Shown: piece by piece, positions 54,594-63,505 of the stretch
How the letters are laid out: each line of letters begins with the position of its first letter
Numbering within the stretch: the stretch's first letter is position 1
Assembly: GCF_004310285.1 (NCBI RefSeq)
Contig: NZ_SISF01000020.1
Span: 1-64,000 of the forward strand
Source of the DNA: Agrobacterium cavarae
Lineage (GTDB): Bacteria; Pseudomonadota; Alphaproteobacteria; Rhizobiales; Rhizobiaceae
DNA: 64,000 bases
Direction: 5' to 3'
Notes under the pieces: generated by a model
Seen by the model: only the letters and a program-made list of their open reading frames with translations
The model's database searches: none
What the model was told of the DNA's origin: nothing
Position numbers and translations under genes: made by a program

Positions 54594-55532
54594 ATGAAAC
54601 GCATTCTTCTGACCGCAGTCTCGCTTCTCGCGATCGGCACCTCATTCGCGTCCGCCGCCGAACTAAAATCGATCGGCATTTCGCTCGCGTCGCTCGGCAA
54701 CCCATTTTTCGTTGCTCTGGCGAATGGTGCAGAAGCAGAAGCAAAGAAAATCAACCCTAACGTCAAGGTCACAACCGTCGGCTTTGAGCAGGATTTGAAC
54801 AAGCAGGTGGACCAGATCGACAGCTTTATCGCCGCGGGGGTTCAGATGATCTTGCTTAACCCGGGCGACCCGAATGCACTGGCTCCCGCGATCAAGAAGG
54901 CGAAGGACGCCGGGATCGTAGTCGTTTCTGTCGACACAGCGGCGAAGGGGGCCGACCTGACCGTTACCACGGATAACGTTAAGGCGGGTGAGGTGGCCTG
55001 CAAGTTCATCGTCGAAAAGCTTAACGGCAAGGGCGACGTTATCATCCAGAACGGCCCGCAGAATTCGGCCATTATTGATCGAGTGAAAGGTTGCAAGGAG
55101 GTGTTCTCGGCCACTCCTGGCATCAAGGTTTTGTCCGACGATCAGGACGGCAAGAGTTCCCGTGACGGTGGCCTCGCTGTTATGCAGTCTCAGTTGACCC
55201 GCTTCCCGAAGATCGATGCCGTTTTCGCGGTCGCCGATCCTCAGGCCATCGGCAGCGCCCTGGCGATCAAGCAGCTCAATCGCAAAGACATCATCATCGC
55301 GTCTGTCGATGGAGCGCCCGATCTGGAGGCGGAGCTGAAGGATTCTTCAAACCCAGCGATACAAGCGACCGCAAGCCAGGACCCATACATCATGGCTAGC
55401 ACCGCGGTAGAACTCGGTTACAAGGCGCTCAACGGGGAAAAGCCGGAAAAGCCGGTCATTCTGCTTGAGCCTAAGCTCGTAACGCGTGACAATGTTTCGC
55501 AGTACAAGGGCTGGGAAGCCAAGCGGGATTAA
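54594..55532 (+). CDS. Periplasmic sugar-binding protein (RbsB-like)
   Basis: 312 aa with a signal peptide (MKRILLTAVSLLAIGTSFASAAE). LKSIGISLASLGNPFFVALANGAEAEA and VVVSVDTAAKG are type I periplasmic binding-protein patterns (Peripla_BP_4). Aromatic residues for sugar stacking are seen (Phe in NPFF). Ligand unknown. Followed by a perfect 15-bp terminator hairpin. Confidence 0.94.
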   Translation: MKRILLTAVSLLAIGTSFASAAELKSIGISLASLGNPFFVALANGAEAEAKKINPNVKVTTVGFEQDLNKQVDQIDSFIAAGVQMILLNPGDPNALAPAIKKAKDAGIVVVSVDTAAKGADLTVTTDNVKAGEVACKFIVEKLNGKGDVIIQNGPQNSAIIDRVKGCKEVFSATPGIKVLSDDQDGKSSRDGGLAVMQSQLTRFPKIDAVFAVADPQAIGSALAIKQLNRKDIIIASVDGAPDLEAELKDSSNPAIQATASQDPYIMASTAVELGYKALNGEKPEKPVILLEPKLVTRDNVSQYKGWEAKRD

Positions 55533-55536
55533 ACCG

Positions 55537-55573
55537 CTGTTGCTGGCCTCGTTCGGTGCGAGGCCAGCAACAG
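55537..55573 (+). terminator. Terminator hairpin of the sugar ABC operon
   Basis: CTGTTGCTGGCCTCG and CGAGGCCAGCAACAG pair perfectly over 15 bp with loop TTCGGTG, starting four bases after the binding-protein stop. Confidence 0.75.
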
Positions 55574-55810
55574 ATACTTGATGATCTCAACAACGAGACC
55601 CATCCTCCGGACTCTGGTGAGTCTGGTCATCTCATCGACAGTTCAATGCCGTGAACGCTATGTCCCGCTAGAGAAGTTGATTACTTTTGCGGATCAGCGT
55701 CCTTGATGGCCGGACCGCAGTTCTGCTGCAGTATCATCCGTGTACCTTCTTTCTTTCATACTCCATCCTTGCCAAGTAGTGGCGACACTGAATTCCTGAA
55801 GGAAAAAAAG

Positions 55811-56755
55811 ATGAATCAGACAGCTTCGAACGTGAAATCACGGAATATCCTGGTGCTGGGTGCTGGAGAACTCGGCATGCCGGTCCTGCGCAATCTTGCG
55901 CGTCGCGCAAAGGACATCGACGACGCGAAGATCAGCGTTCTGTTGCGGGCGAGCGCCGTAGAGTCTGCTTCACCCGCCAAGCAGCGCGATATTGCTGAAA
56001 TCCGGGACTTGGGGATCGAGATCGTCTTTGGTGATCTGGTTAAAAGTTCAATTGACGAATTGGCTTCTCTGTTTTCGCGGTATGACACCGTCATTGGCTG
56101 TACAGGCTATGCAGCTGGCATCGACACGCCGATGAAACTGGCAAAGGCTGCTCTGCAGTCAGGGATCCCGCGCTACTTTCCGTGGCAGTTCGGTGTTGAT
56201 TTCGAAGCAATCGGTCGAGGTGGTCCGCAGGATATCTTCGATGCGCAGCTTGATGTGCGTGAGCTGCTGCGCTCGCAAAACAAGACCGAATGGGTGATCA
56301 TCTCCACGGGCATGTTCATGAGCTATTTGTTCGAGCCAGAATTTGGTGTCGTCGATCTGGAAAACAGCACGGTCAGGGCCCTTGGCAACTACGACAACGC
56401 TGTCACAGTGACGACGCCCGACGATATCGGCGTGCTCACTGCTGAAATCGTGTTCTATGAGCCGACTATTGCCAACGAAATCGTATTCCTGGCGGGGGAC
56501 ACGGTCACCTATGGTCAGCTCGCTGACAAGCTGCAAGCGGGTTTGAAAAAGCCCATCAGCCGGTCCGAATGGACGGTGCCAGTCCTTATGGAAGAACTGG
56601 CAAACGATCCGCAGAACATGATGCGCAAGTATCGAGCTGCCTTCGGTATCGGGCGAGGCATGGCATGGGACAAGGCCGGCACGTTCAACGTACGAGAAAA
56701 CATCAAGGTCACGGATGTTTCCGATTGGATCAACGCGAACTTGACGTCTAACTGA
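55811..56755 (+). CDS. NmrA/isoflavone reductase-like NAD(P) oxidoreductase
   Basis: 314 aa from ATG 55811 (upstream frame to 55703 has no homology). The glycine motif GAGELGMPVL is at about residues 17-26, then AALQSGIPRYFPWQFGVDFE, matching aromatic alcohol reductases (PCBER/isoflavone reductase-like). Separated from the ABC operon by the terminator, so likely its own promoter. With SDR, cyclase and the sugar transporter it hints at catabolism of a plant aromatic glycoside or related compound (inference). Confidence 0.85.
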   Translation: MNQTASNVKSRNILVLGAGELGMPVLRNLARRAKDIDDAKISVLLRASAVESASPAKQRDIAEIRDLGIEIVFGDLVKSSIDELASLFSRYDTVIGCTGYAAGIDTPMKLAKAALQSGIPRYFPWQFGVDFEAIGRGGPQDIFDAQLDVRELLRSQNKTEWVIISTGMFMSYLFEPEFGVVDLENSTVRALGNYDNAVTVTTPDDIGVLTAEIVFYEPTIANEIVFLAGDTVTYGQLADKLQAGLKKPISRSEWTVPVLMEELANDPQNMMRKYRAAFGIGRGMAWDKAGTFNVRENIKVTDVSDWINANLTSN

Positions 56756-57330
56756 GGAGCTCAAGGTGCGGCGGGGAGTGCGATAGTTTGCTCTCCTCCG
56801 TCACGCTACGTCGCAATCGCCAACTTCAGCAGCGGCTGGTCTTTCATACGAATGAGAAGACCCATTCGCAATTCTCTCAGTTCGTATCCTACTCGAGGCG
56901 GCATCTCTATCAAACCATATCGCGTGAGAAGGCCATCTGTTTCGAGTTGACGTAGGTGCGGGTAGCATCCGTTCCTGCCATCACGCGTGCCGCGTGGCGC
57001 TCCTTCAGGGTCTGACGCCTACTATTGTGAGAACGAGAGCTTTTACATCGCCATCTATCACGCCAGCAGCAATCCCTCTCTTGAAGAGCAGGCCCGCGCC
57101 CTTCACCGCCGTCTAAACCGTAGCGTCGGCTACAACTCAGGACTCTCAACCGCATCGACTACTCCTTCGCCGAGCACGATGGAATAGTAAGGGCTATCCT
57201 GAATGGACGTGGCAAGGAACCGGGGCAGGCGCTGTGGAATCATGCGATGATCCAGGCTAATAGCTTCCATGATTTCTTTGCGGGCTGCAGAGGGCCAAAT
57301 TACGAGCAGCCATATAATTGTCAATTCTAC
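56756..57330. other. Gap with HxlR remnant, otherwise no gene seen
   Basis: The HxlR fragment is annotated separately. A 64-codon leftward frame at 57130-57324 (ending VVDAVESPEL) has no recognised relatives. Confidence 0.5.
56806..56975 (-). pseudogene. HxlR-family regulator C-terminal remnant
   Basis: Leftward frame CYPHLRQLETDGLLTRYGLIEMPPRVGYELRELRMGLL-like sequence (key parts LRQLETDGLLTR and PPRVGYELRELR) is the wing and C-terminal part of an HxlR winged helix. No N terminus is in frame. Confidence 0.6.
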
Positions 57331-58479
57331 TCAAAGGAGCGATGAAGAAAACACGAGGGCTTCAAGCCCTGCCGACTCAGCTGCTCCCAGATCACTAAGC
57401 TTTGATACATCCACAGTCACCAAGCCATTATCTGCGCCATCATTCTCTGGTAGCGCGGAGACAAGCCCTTCCACAAACGGGGTGGCAGCGGCTAAGGGGC
57501 CGGCTACGATGATATGCGCCGGCGAGAGAATGGCGAGCAAACCCGCAAGAGCTGAGCCCAAAGCTGCGCCCGCGTCTCGGAAAACGCGAATGGCTCGTCG
57601 GTCACGGGCATTTGCCTGTCTGATTGCATGGGGAACGCCAAGACGCAGACCGTCCTGGCCGCTGCCGTCCATTTGATCCAAGTGCCCGAGCCGCTTTAGA
57701 ACAGCGCCAGCAGAAGCAACCGTATCCAATGGTTGCCAGCAGTTACTAACGGGATCGTAGATCGTTTTTAACTTATCGAGCCGTCCTTCGAACGTGCTGC
57801 GTGATGAATTCTCGGTAACGACAATCAAGCTGACATCTATAGAAAACCCAGCATGGACCATGATGCTCGGCGATTTTGGGATGATCGCCTCTTGCCGGGT
57901 TTCCGCAATATGCAGCGCGTCCGCGATCGCTGCTCTGCTAACGGGAGCGAAAAAACGAGTCTCGATCTCGCTCGCCAGTACACTAAGCCACGCTTCAGTA
58001 TCTAGTTCTCCCGGGATGTTCAGATCGGGGGACGAAACGAGCTCAATGCCACATAATTTCCGATAACCAAGATTGGGTTGGCTTGCTAGACGATCTGTAA
58101 TCTCTGAGCACTTCTTGAGGAGATTTATGGCGAGGTTATCCAATTCCCCTGAGACGATGTCCTCCACGATGCGTTGACCCAAAAGATTAATGATCGAGAT
58201 TTTTTGTTCGTATTTTGAAAGCACGATGCACAGAAGAAAAATGTTGGTGCCGTTCAAATACAGCCCGACATTGGGCCGACCGCGGACTGCCTTCGGCGAT
58301 GTCGCACGTTCGAGAAGAAAGCCGTCGGCGATCAACTCACGCGTGATGCGCGAGAGGTTGGAATCGGTGCTTTCGAGCTGGCGTGCAAGTTCGCGCCGGG
58401 ACACCCCAGGCTTATGGCGAACTGCGGCGAGGACAGCAGCCTTTTTCAACAGTTTAAGGCGAGAGGCAGGGACCAGCAT
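57331..58479 (-). CDS. ROK family transcriptional regulator
   Basis: 382 aa. N-terminal winged HTH (GVSRRELARQLESTDSNLSRITRELIADG) and C-terminal ROK/ASKHA domain with reduced motifs; the LSPAHIIVAGPLA and GAALGSALAGLLAIL segments are typical. The canonical ROK zinc motif (CGRxGCxE) and a clear phosphate 1 loop (DxGGT) are not evident, so it is probably a regulator and no kinase. It is divergent from the amide-type ABC operon and two palindromes lie between them. Confidence 0.87.
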   Translation of the reverse strand: MLVPASRLKLLKKAAVLAAVRHKPGVSRRELARQLESTDSNLSRITRELIADGFLLERATSPKAVRGRPNVGLYLNGTNIFLLCIVLSKYEQKISIINLLGQRIVEDIVSGELDNLAINLLKKCSEITDRLASQPNLGYRKLCGIELVSSPDLNIPGELDTEAWLSVLASEIETRFFAPVSRAAIADALHIAETRQEAIIPKSPSIMVHAGFSIDVSLIVVTENSSRSTFEGRLDKLKTIYDPVSNCWQPLDTVASAGAVLKRLGHLDQMDGSGQDGLRLGVPHAIRQANARDRRAIRVFRDAGAALGSALAGLLAILSPAHIIVAGPLAAATPFVEGLVSALPENDGADNGLVTVDVSKLSDLGAAESAGLEALVFSSSLL

Positions 58480-58658
58480 GTTGCGACTTTTAAGAGTACA
58501 TTCGGGCTACGTTTGCTTGATCCATGCCGAAAATTCAATACGGACCAACAAATAAGCAAGATCTCTATCTGCTTCGTATGTGTGCACTCGCTGCCCGTTT
58601 AGTGGGCAGGGGGATTTTCGGCGTGAGCCGATGGTCCTTCCAACCCGACATCGATAAT

Positions 58659-58675
58659 AAATTATTCAATAATTT
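58659..58675. promoter_or_regulatory. Palindrome in ROK/urtA-like intergenic region
   Basis: AAATTATT-C-AATAATTT, perfect eight-base arms. Confidence 0.45.
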
Positions 58676-58687
58676 CATAAGTATGAG

Positions 58688-58712
58688 ATTTATTTGCGAT
58701 GCGCAAATAAAT
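58688..58712. promoter_or_regulatory. Putative ROK repressor operator
   Basis: ATTTATTTGCG and CGCAAATAAAT, perfect 11-bp arms with a 3-bp spacer, 65-90 bp before the binding-protein start. Confidence 0.6.
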
Positions 58713-58777
58713 TGGCATGGGCTTTGCAACCATGGAGATGTTGGGCGAGTGGGTCGCCGCTAAATCGGAGCAATAGG

Positions 58778-60010
58778 ATGGATCGTCGAAGTTTCCTTAT
58801 AAATACTGCCGCTGCAGGCGTCGCTCTTGCCACGCCCGCCCTCATAGCCAGCCGCGCTCGAGCAGCCGAAACGCTAAAGCTCGGATGCTTGTTCTCATCA
58901 TCTGGAACGATGGCAAACATCGAAGGTCGCTTGAATGCCGTCGTCAAAATGGCGGCGGATGAATTGAACGCGAAGGGCGGCGTTCTGGGCAAGCAGGTGC
59001 AGGTACTGGCGACCGACCCTGCTTCCGACTGGCCGCTTTATGCACAGCTGGGCCGCCAGCTTTTGCTGCAGGATCAATGCTCTGCGCTGTTCGGTTGCTG
59101 GACTTCTGTTTCCCGCAAATCGGTGCTCCCAGTCGTGGAGCAGAATAACGGTTTGCTGTTCTATCCATTGCATTTCGAGGGTGAAGAAAATTCCAAGAAC
59201 GTTGTTTACCTGAACTCGCCTCCCGCGAGTTCGGTTTTGCCGGCACTCGAATATCTCATGGGTCCCGAGGGCGGCGAGGCAAAGCGGTTCTTCATGCTCG
59301 GTTCGGACTACGTGTGGCCGCGGACGATCAACAAGATTTGCAAGGGCTATTGGGCATCAAAGGGCTTCGACGAAAGCTCGTGGAAAGAAACCTATGTTCC
59401 TGTCGGGTTTTCGAATTTTCAGACGATCGTCAATGACATCCGCCAATTTATTAACCAGCCTGGCGGCCAGCCCATCATCATTCTGACGGTTGTCGGTTCT
59501 TCCATTCCTGACTTTTTAAAGGAAATCATCAATCAGGGGATCAAGGCGACGGACATTCCCGTTCTCGGCCTGGATATGCTTGAGGCGGATCTCGAGGGGC
59601 TTGATACGACGACACTCGTCGGGCACCTCAATTGCTGGGCCTATCTGCAAAACGCCGAAGCGCCTGCCAACACAGCTTTCAAGGCGAACTGGGGGAACTA
59701 CGTTAAAAGCGGAAGTCTTCCATATTCACCGACGACGGTTATCGATCCAATGGTTTCCGCCTATGACGGCGTCCACCTGTGGGCCAAGGCCGTGGAAAAG
59801 GCTGGCCAGGCCGATCCTGATGCCGTTCGTGCCGCATTTGATGGGCTGAGCTTCAATTGCCCTTCGGGTTACGACATCAAGATGACCGCCGAAAACAACT
59901 ACGTTTCGCGGGGCGTGTTCATCGGTTCGGTAAAAGAAACCCAAGGGTTCGATATCCTTTGGCAGTCAAAAGACACCCCGAAGCCCGTGCCATTCAGTCC
60001 GTATATGTGA
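58778..60010 (+). CDS. Urea/short-chain amide ABC transporter substrate-binding protein (UrtA/FmdD-like)
   Basis: 410 aa from ATG 58778. Twin-arginine signal MDRRSFLINTAAAGVALATP. Core features of UrtA/FmdD/AmiC-like proteins: GCLFSSSGTMANIE, CSALFGCWTSVSRKSVLPV, NNGLLFYPLHFEGEE and VIDPMVSAYDGVHLW. First gene of a urtABCDE-like operon. Urea, formamide or another small amide fits; sequence alone does not decide. No urease or amidase gene is inside the window. Confidence 0.9.
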   Translation: MDRRSFLINTAAAGVALATPALIASRARAAETLKLGCLFSSSGTMANIEGRLNAVVKMAADELNAKGGVLGKQVQVLATDPASDWPLYAQLGRQLLLQDQCSALFGCWTSVSRKSVLPVVEQNNGLLFYPLHFEGEENSKNVVYLNSPPASSVLPALEYLMGPEGGEAKRFFMLGSDYVWPRTINKICKGYWASKGFDESSWKETYVPVGFSNFQTIVNDIRQFINQPGGQPIIILTVVGSSIPDFLKEIINQGIKATDIPVLGLDMLEADLEGLDTTTLVGHLNCWAYLQNAEAPANTAFKANWGNYVKSGSLPYSPTTVIDPMVSAYDGVHLWAKAVEKAGQADPDAVRAAFDGLSFNCPSGYDIKMTAENNYVSRGVFIGSVKETQGFDILWQSKDTPKPVPFSPYM

Positions 60011-60017
60011 TCTCGTC

Positions 60018-61667
60018 ATGGGAAATCTTAAAATGTCATTTTGGACGACCGGTCCCGCCACTTTGTGGCGGGGCTTGCTCTCGATGCTGTTTTTGGTCAT
60101 TGCCCTAGGGGCGGCCAAAGCAGACGAAACAACGAAACAGAATATAGTCGCACGGCTATGCTCATCAGCGGCAGCAGAACAACTAAATGGTGTTTCCGAT
60201 CTCCTTCTCGCCGTCGAGGCCAACAATGTCGAACCCGCCTGGGGTCTGACAATTCTGGACGCGATCAGCCGACGAGCCCTGATTTGCGAAGGGCCCGAAG
60301 CGGTGGTGATCACGTCGAAGGAGATGCTTTCGGCTATTTCACTGGCGCCAGCATCGCACGCGCCTGAAATGAAAACGGGCGCCTTGGTCAATCTCAGAAT
60401 GCGGGGGAAAGTGGACGCAAGTTTAGCGCTGCTTCGCTTGCTCGTCGATACCGGCGGCCCTGGCGCGATGAGAGATGCCGAGGAACTGGGCAAGCGGGTC
60501 CAGATGGTTCCGATCGCGCTCATCGAGCGCGCTGCAAATCTTGCGACCAATAGTGCGCTGGCGGAAAAGCTGAGAGATCTTGTCGCTTCAGGAGCGCTGC
60601 AAGACGGCGATCCGGCAAAAAAGCTGACGGCCATAGCGACTTTAGCGGCCTCTCCGTCAAGTCACAACTTGAGCTTGCTTTTAGAGGCGCAGAAAAATCT
60701 GACGACTGAAAACGCCGAAATCCAAAAAGCCCTTGCTTCAGCAATCTCGCAGATAAGGTTGTGGCTCGAGATTGGCCAGATTTCCCAATTGGCTTTCAGC
60801 GGATTGAGCTATGCCAGCATCCTCTTCATGGCTGCGATGGGTCTAGCTGTCATTTTCGGGTTGATGGGGGTCATCAATCTCGCGCAAGGCGAACTGATCA
60901 TGATCGGGGCCTATGTCACCTTTCTGGTGCAGGAGGCCTTGAAGCTGCTGGCGCCGGGATTGGTGGGCTATTATCTGTTGATAGCAATACCATTTGCTTT
61001 CCTGGTTACCGGCGGCGTCGGCGTCGCGATGGAAGTAACTGTCATCCGCCATTTATATAAGCGTCCGTTGACGACGTTGCTGGCCACCTGGGCGATTAGC
61101 CTGCTGCTCATCAATCTGGTGCGGGTGCTGTTTGGAACGCAGAATCTGGAATTTGTCACCCCCGTCTTTTTGAGCGGCGGCGTTCACATATTCGCTGACT
61201 TTTTCGTGACCTGGAACCGCCTTTTCGCAATAGCATTCGCGTTCATCGTACTGTGCGCTGCTCTCGTCGTCCTGCGTTTTACCCGGCTCGGTATGTTTAT
61301 TCGCGCGGTTACAGAAAATCGCACCATGGCGAGTTGTATCGGCGTTTCGGTGCGGTTCGTGGATATGGTCGCGTTTGGCTTGGGTGCCGGGCTGGCCGGT
61401 CTCGCCGGTCTCGCGCTGTCTCCAATCTACACCGTTAACCCCGGCATGGGCACAGGGTTTATCGTGGATGCCTTCATGATCGTGGTCCTTGGCGGCGTCG
61501 GCAGTCTCGTCGGCACCGCGGTTGCGGCCCTGAGCATAGGGATGATCAACGTAATCATAGAACCCGTTTACGGAGCGGTCGCAGCAAAGGTCATCGCTCT
61601 TTTGATCATCGTTGTTTTTATTCAGTTTCGTCCAGAAGGCATGATTGCCCAGAAGGGGAGGCGTTAA
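60018..61667 (+). CDS. Branched-chain-type ABC permease UrtB-like
   Basis: 549 aa; signal-like N terminus (LLSMLFLVIALGAAKA), a 240-residue extra-membrane N-terminal domain typical of UrtB, then a LivH-like permease from about residue 255: MAAMGLAVIFGLMGVINLAQGELIMIGAY, LATWAISLLLINLVRVLFG, and IVDAFMIVVLGGVGSLVGTAVAA. Starts seven bases after urtA-like stop; Met6 at 60033 is an alternative start. Confidence 0.92.
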   Translation: MGNLKMSFWTTGPATLWRGLLSMLFLVIALGAAKADETTKQNIVARLCSSAAAEQLNGVSDLLLAVEANNVEPAWGLTILDAISRRALICEGPEAVVITSKEMLSAISLAPASHAPEMKTGALVNLRMRGKVDASLALLRLLVDTGGPGAMRDAEELGKRVQMVPIALIERAANLATNSALAEKLRDLVASGALQDGDPAKKLTAIATLAASPSSHNLSLLLEAQKNLTTENAEIQKALASAISQIRLWLEIGQISQLAFSGLSYASILFMAAMGLAVIFGLMGVINLAQGELIMIGAYVTFLVQEALKLLAPGLVGYYLLIAIPFAFLVTGGVGVAMEVTVIRHLYKRPLTTLLATWAISLLLINLVRVLFGTQNLEFVTPVFLSGGVHIFADFFVTWNRLFAIAFAFIVLCAALVVLRFTRLGMFIRAVTENRTMASCIGVSVRFVDMVAFGLGAGLAGLAGLALSPIYTVNPGMGTGFIVDAFMIVVLGGVGSLVGTAVAALSIGMINVIIEPVYGAVAAKVIALLIIVVFIQFRPEGMIAQKGRR

Positions 61668-61668
61668 T

Positions 61669-62763
61669 ATGCGAGACATCCTGTTCTCCTATCGCCAAAA
61701 AGTTGCAGCCGAACGCCGAACCAATGATGTCATTGCAATGCTTCTGGTTTGTCTCGGCCTACTTATATTGGCGTGCGGCGTCACGGGCGCCGGGCCGTCA
61801 AGCTACGTCCTCAATCTCGTCGGCCAGATAGCGACGTTCGGCATACTTGCCATATCGCTCGATATCATCTGGGGATACGCGGGGATTCTCAGTCTTGGTC
61901 ATGGACTGTTCTTTGCCATCGGCGGCTATGTCGTTGCCATGCACATGGTGAAAGTCGGTTATCTCTCAACGGGCGCACAGCCGGACTTCATGGTATTCAT
62001 GGGATGGAGCGACCTGCCATTCTATTACGCGGGCTTCGAATTTGCGCCATACGCGCTGCTTGTCGCCATTTGCGTCAGTGCGCTCGTGGCCTTTGTGATT
62101 GGCTACAGTGCCTTTCGGGCGCGGGTGGTCGGGGTCTATTTCTCCATCATCACCCAGGCTTTCGTTTACATCGCCATGCTGCTGATGTTTCGCAACGATA
62201 CCGGTTTCGGTGGAAACAACGGCATGACCGGATTTAGCACTCTGCTTTCATGGCCTCTTGCTGAACGCCGTACCGTCGCATTTCTTGCTGCAATATCTGT
62301 GCTTTGCACGGCCTTGCTGCTATTCGCAATGGCAAGATTAGTGACGTCCCGTTTCGGTCAAATGCTTGTTGCCATCCGGGACGACGAGGCTCGCCTGCGA
62401 TTTCTTGGTCGCGAAACGCTATGGGTCAAACTCGGCATCTGGACGCTGTCGGCAATCTTAGCAACGCTTGCCGGAGTTCTTTATGTGCCTCAGGTCGGGA
62501 TCGTTAACCCGAGGGTTCTGGCGCCCGATCTTTCGCTGGAAATCGCCGTATGGGTGGCGATCGGCGGGCGCGGTTCGCTTTCTGGCGCGCTGTTGGGAGC
62601 GATCGTCATCAGCACTCTGAAGTTCATTCTGACGGCTGTTGCACCCGATCTCTGGCCGTTCATTCTCTCCGCACTCGTGCTTTTTGTTGTGGTGATGCTT
62701 TCGAATGGCCTGAGCGATCTGCCGGGGATGTTCGCAACGAAAGTAAGAAAGATGGCGCGATGA
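61669..62763 (+). CDS. Branched-chain-type ABC permease UrtC-like
   Basis: 364 aa LivM-like permease. LDIIWGYAGILSLGHGLFFAIGGYV, FGGNNGMTGFSTLLSWPL, and VWVAIGGRGSLSGALLGAI are family marks. Starts one base after the upstream stop codon. Its stop overlaps the ATPase start (ATGA). Confidence 0.94.
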   Translation: MRDILFSYRQKVAAERRTNDVIAMLLVCLGLLILACGVTGAGPSSYVLNLVGQIATFGILAISLDIIWGYAGILSLGHGLFFAIGGYVVAMHMVKVGYLSTGAQPDFMVFMGWSDLPFYYAGFEFAPYALLVAICVSALVAFVIGYSAFRARVVGVYFSIITQAFVYIAMLLMFRNDTGFGGNNGMTGFSTLLSWPLAERRTVAFLAAISVLCTALLLFAMARLVTSRFGQMLVAIRDDEARLRFLGRETLWVKLGIWTLSAILATLAGVLYVPQVGIVNPRVLAPDLSLEIAVWVAIGGRGSLSGALLGAIVISTLKFILTAVAPDLWPFILSALVLFVVVMLSNGLSDLPGMFATKVRKMAR

Positions 62764-63503
62764 CCGAGGCACTTCAGGTTGATGGCGTTACCGTGACCTT
62801 CGGGACATTCCGGGCAATCAACAATCTAACATTTCATGTCGATTACGGAACCGTTTGCGCGATCATTGGCCCAAACGGCGCAGGAAAAACGACACTGCTG
62901 GATGCCATAACCGGGAAAAGCTCGGTTTCAAATGGTTGCATCACGCTGGATCGGCGGATTGAGCTGACGAAACTTCAAGAACCCGAGATCGTTCTTGCCG
63001 GCGTTGGCCGGAAGTTCCAGAAACCGAGCATTTTCGAAGCGTTGACCTTGATGCAGAACCTCATGCTGGCGTTGAACGTCTCAAAGCGCAGAACGATTAT
63101 GGAGCTGTTTTCTCTGCCAACCGCGCAGCAAGTAGCATTGATCGAACAGACGTTTGAAACGATCGGGATGGCGGACCAGCACGATCAAATCGCCGGCACG
63201 CTCAGCCATGGCCAGAAACAATGGTTGGAGATCGGCATGCTGCTGATGCAGGAGCCGCGGGTTCTTCTTCTGGACGAACCCGTGGCGGGGATGAGCGACA
63301 GTGAAACGGAGCGAACGGCGGACTTGATCGCAAAGCTGAAAAGCCCCGATCGCGCCATTGTCGTCATCGAGCACGATATGGAGTTCGTCGAAAAAGTTGC
63401 GGACAGGGTAATCGTTCTGGATGGAGGTCAGCTTCTGGTCGAGGGACGAATGGATGCGGTCAAATCGGATCCACGTGTCGTTGAAGTCTATTTGGGGCGA
63501 TGA
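62760..63503 (+). CDS. ABC transporter ATP-binding protein UrtD-like
   Basis: 247 aa. Walker A GPNGAGKTT, LSHGQKQWLEIGMLL (ABC signature with SHG in place of SGG, as usual for UrtD), Walker B VLLLDEPVAGM and IEHDMEFV. LivG-type. Overlaps the permease by four bases. Confidence 0.94.
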   Translation: MTEALQVDGVTVTFGTFRAINNLTFHVDYGTVCAIIGPNGAGKTTLLDAITGKSSVSNGCITLDRRIELTKLQEPEIVLAGVGRKFQKPSIFEALTLMQNLMLALNVSKRRTIMELFSLPTAQQVALIEQTFETIGMADQHDQIAGTLSHGQKQWLEIGMLLMQEPRVLLLDEPVAGMSDSETERTADLIAKLKSPDRAIVVIEHDMEFVEKVADRVIVLDGGQLLVEGRMDAVKSDPRVVEVYLGR

Positions 63504-63505
63504 TC

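Noticed and set aside
56987..57187. 66-codon plus frame (CENESFYIAIYHASS...)
   Set aside because: No recognisable family and overlaps an equally unsupported minus frame.
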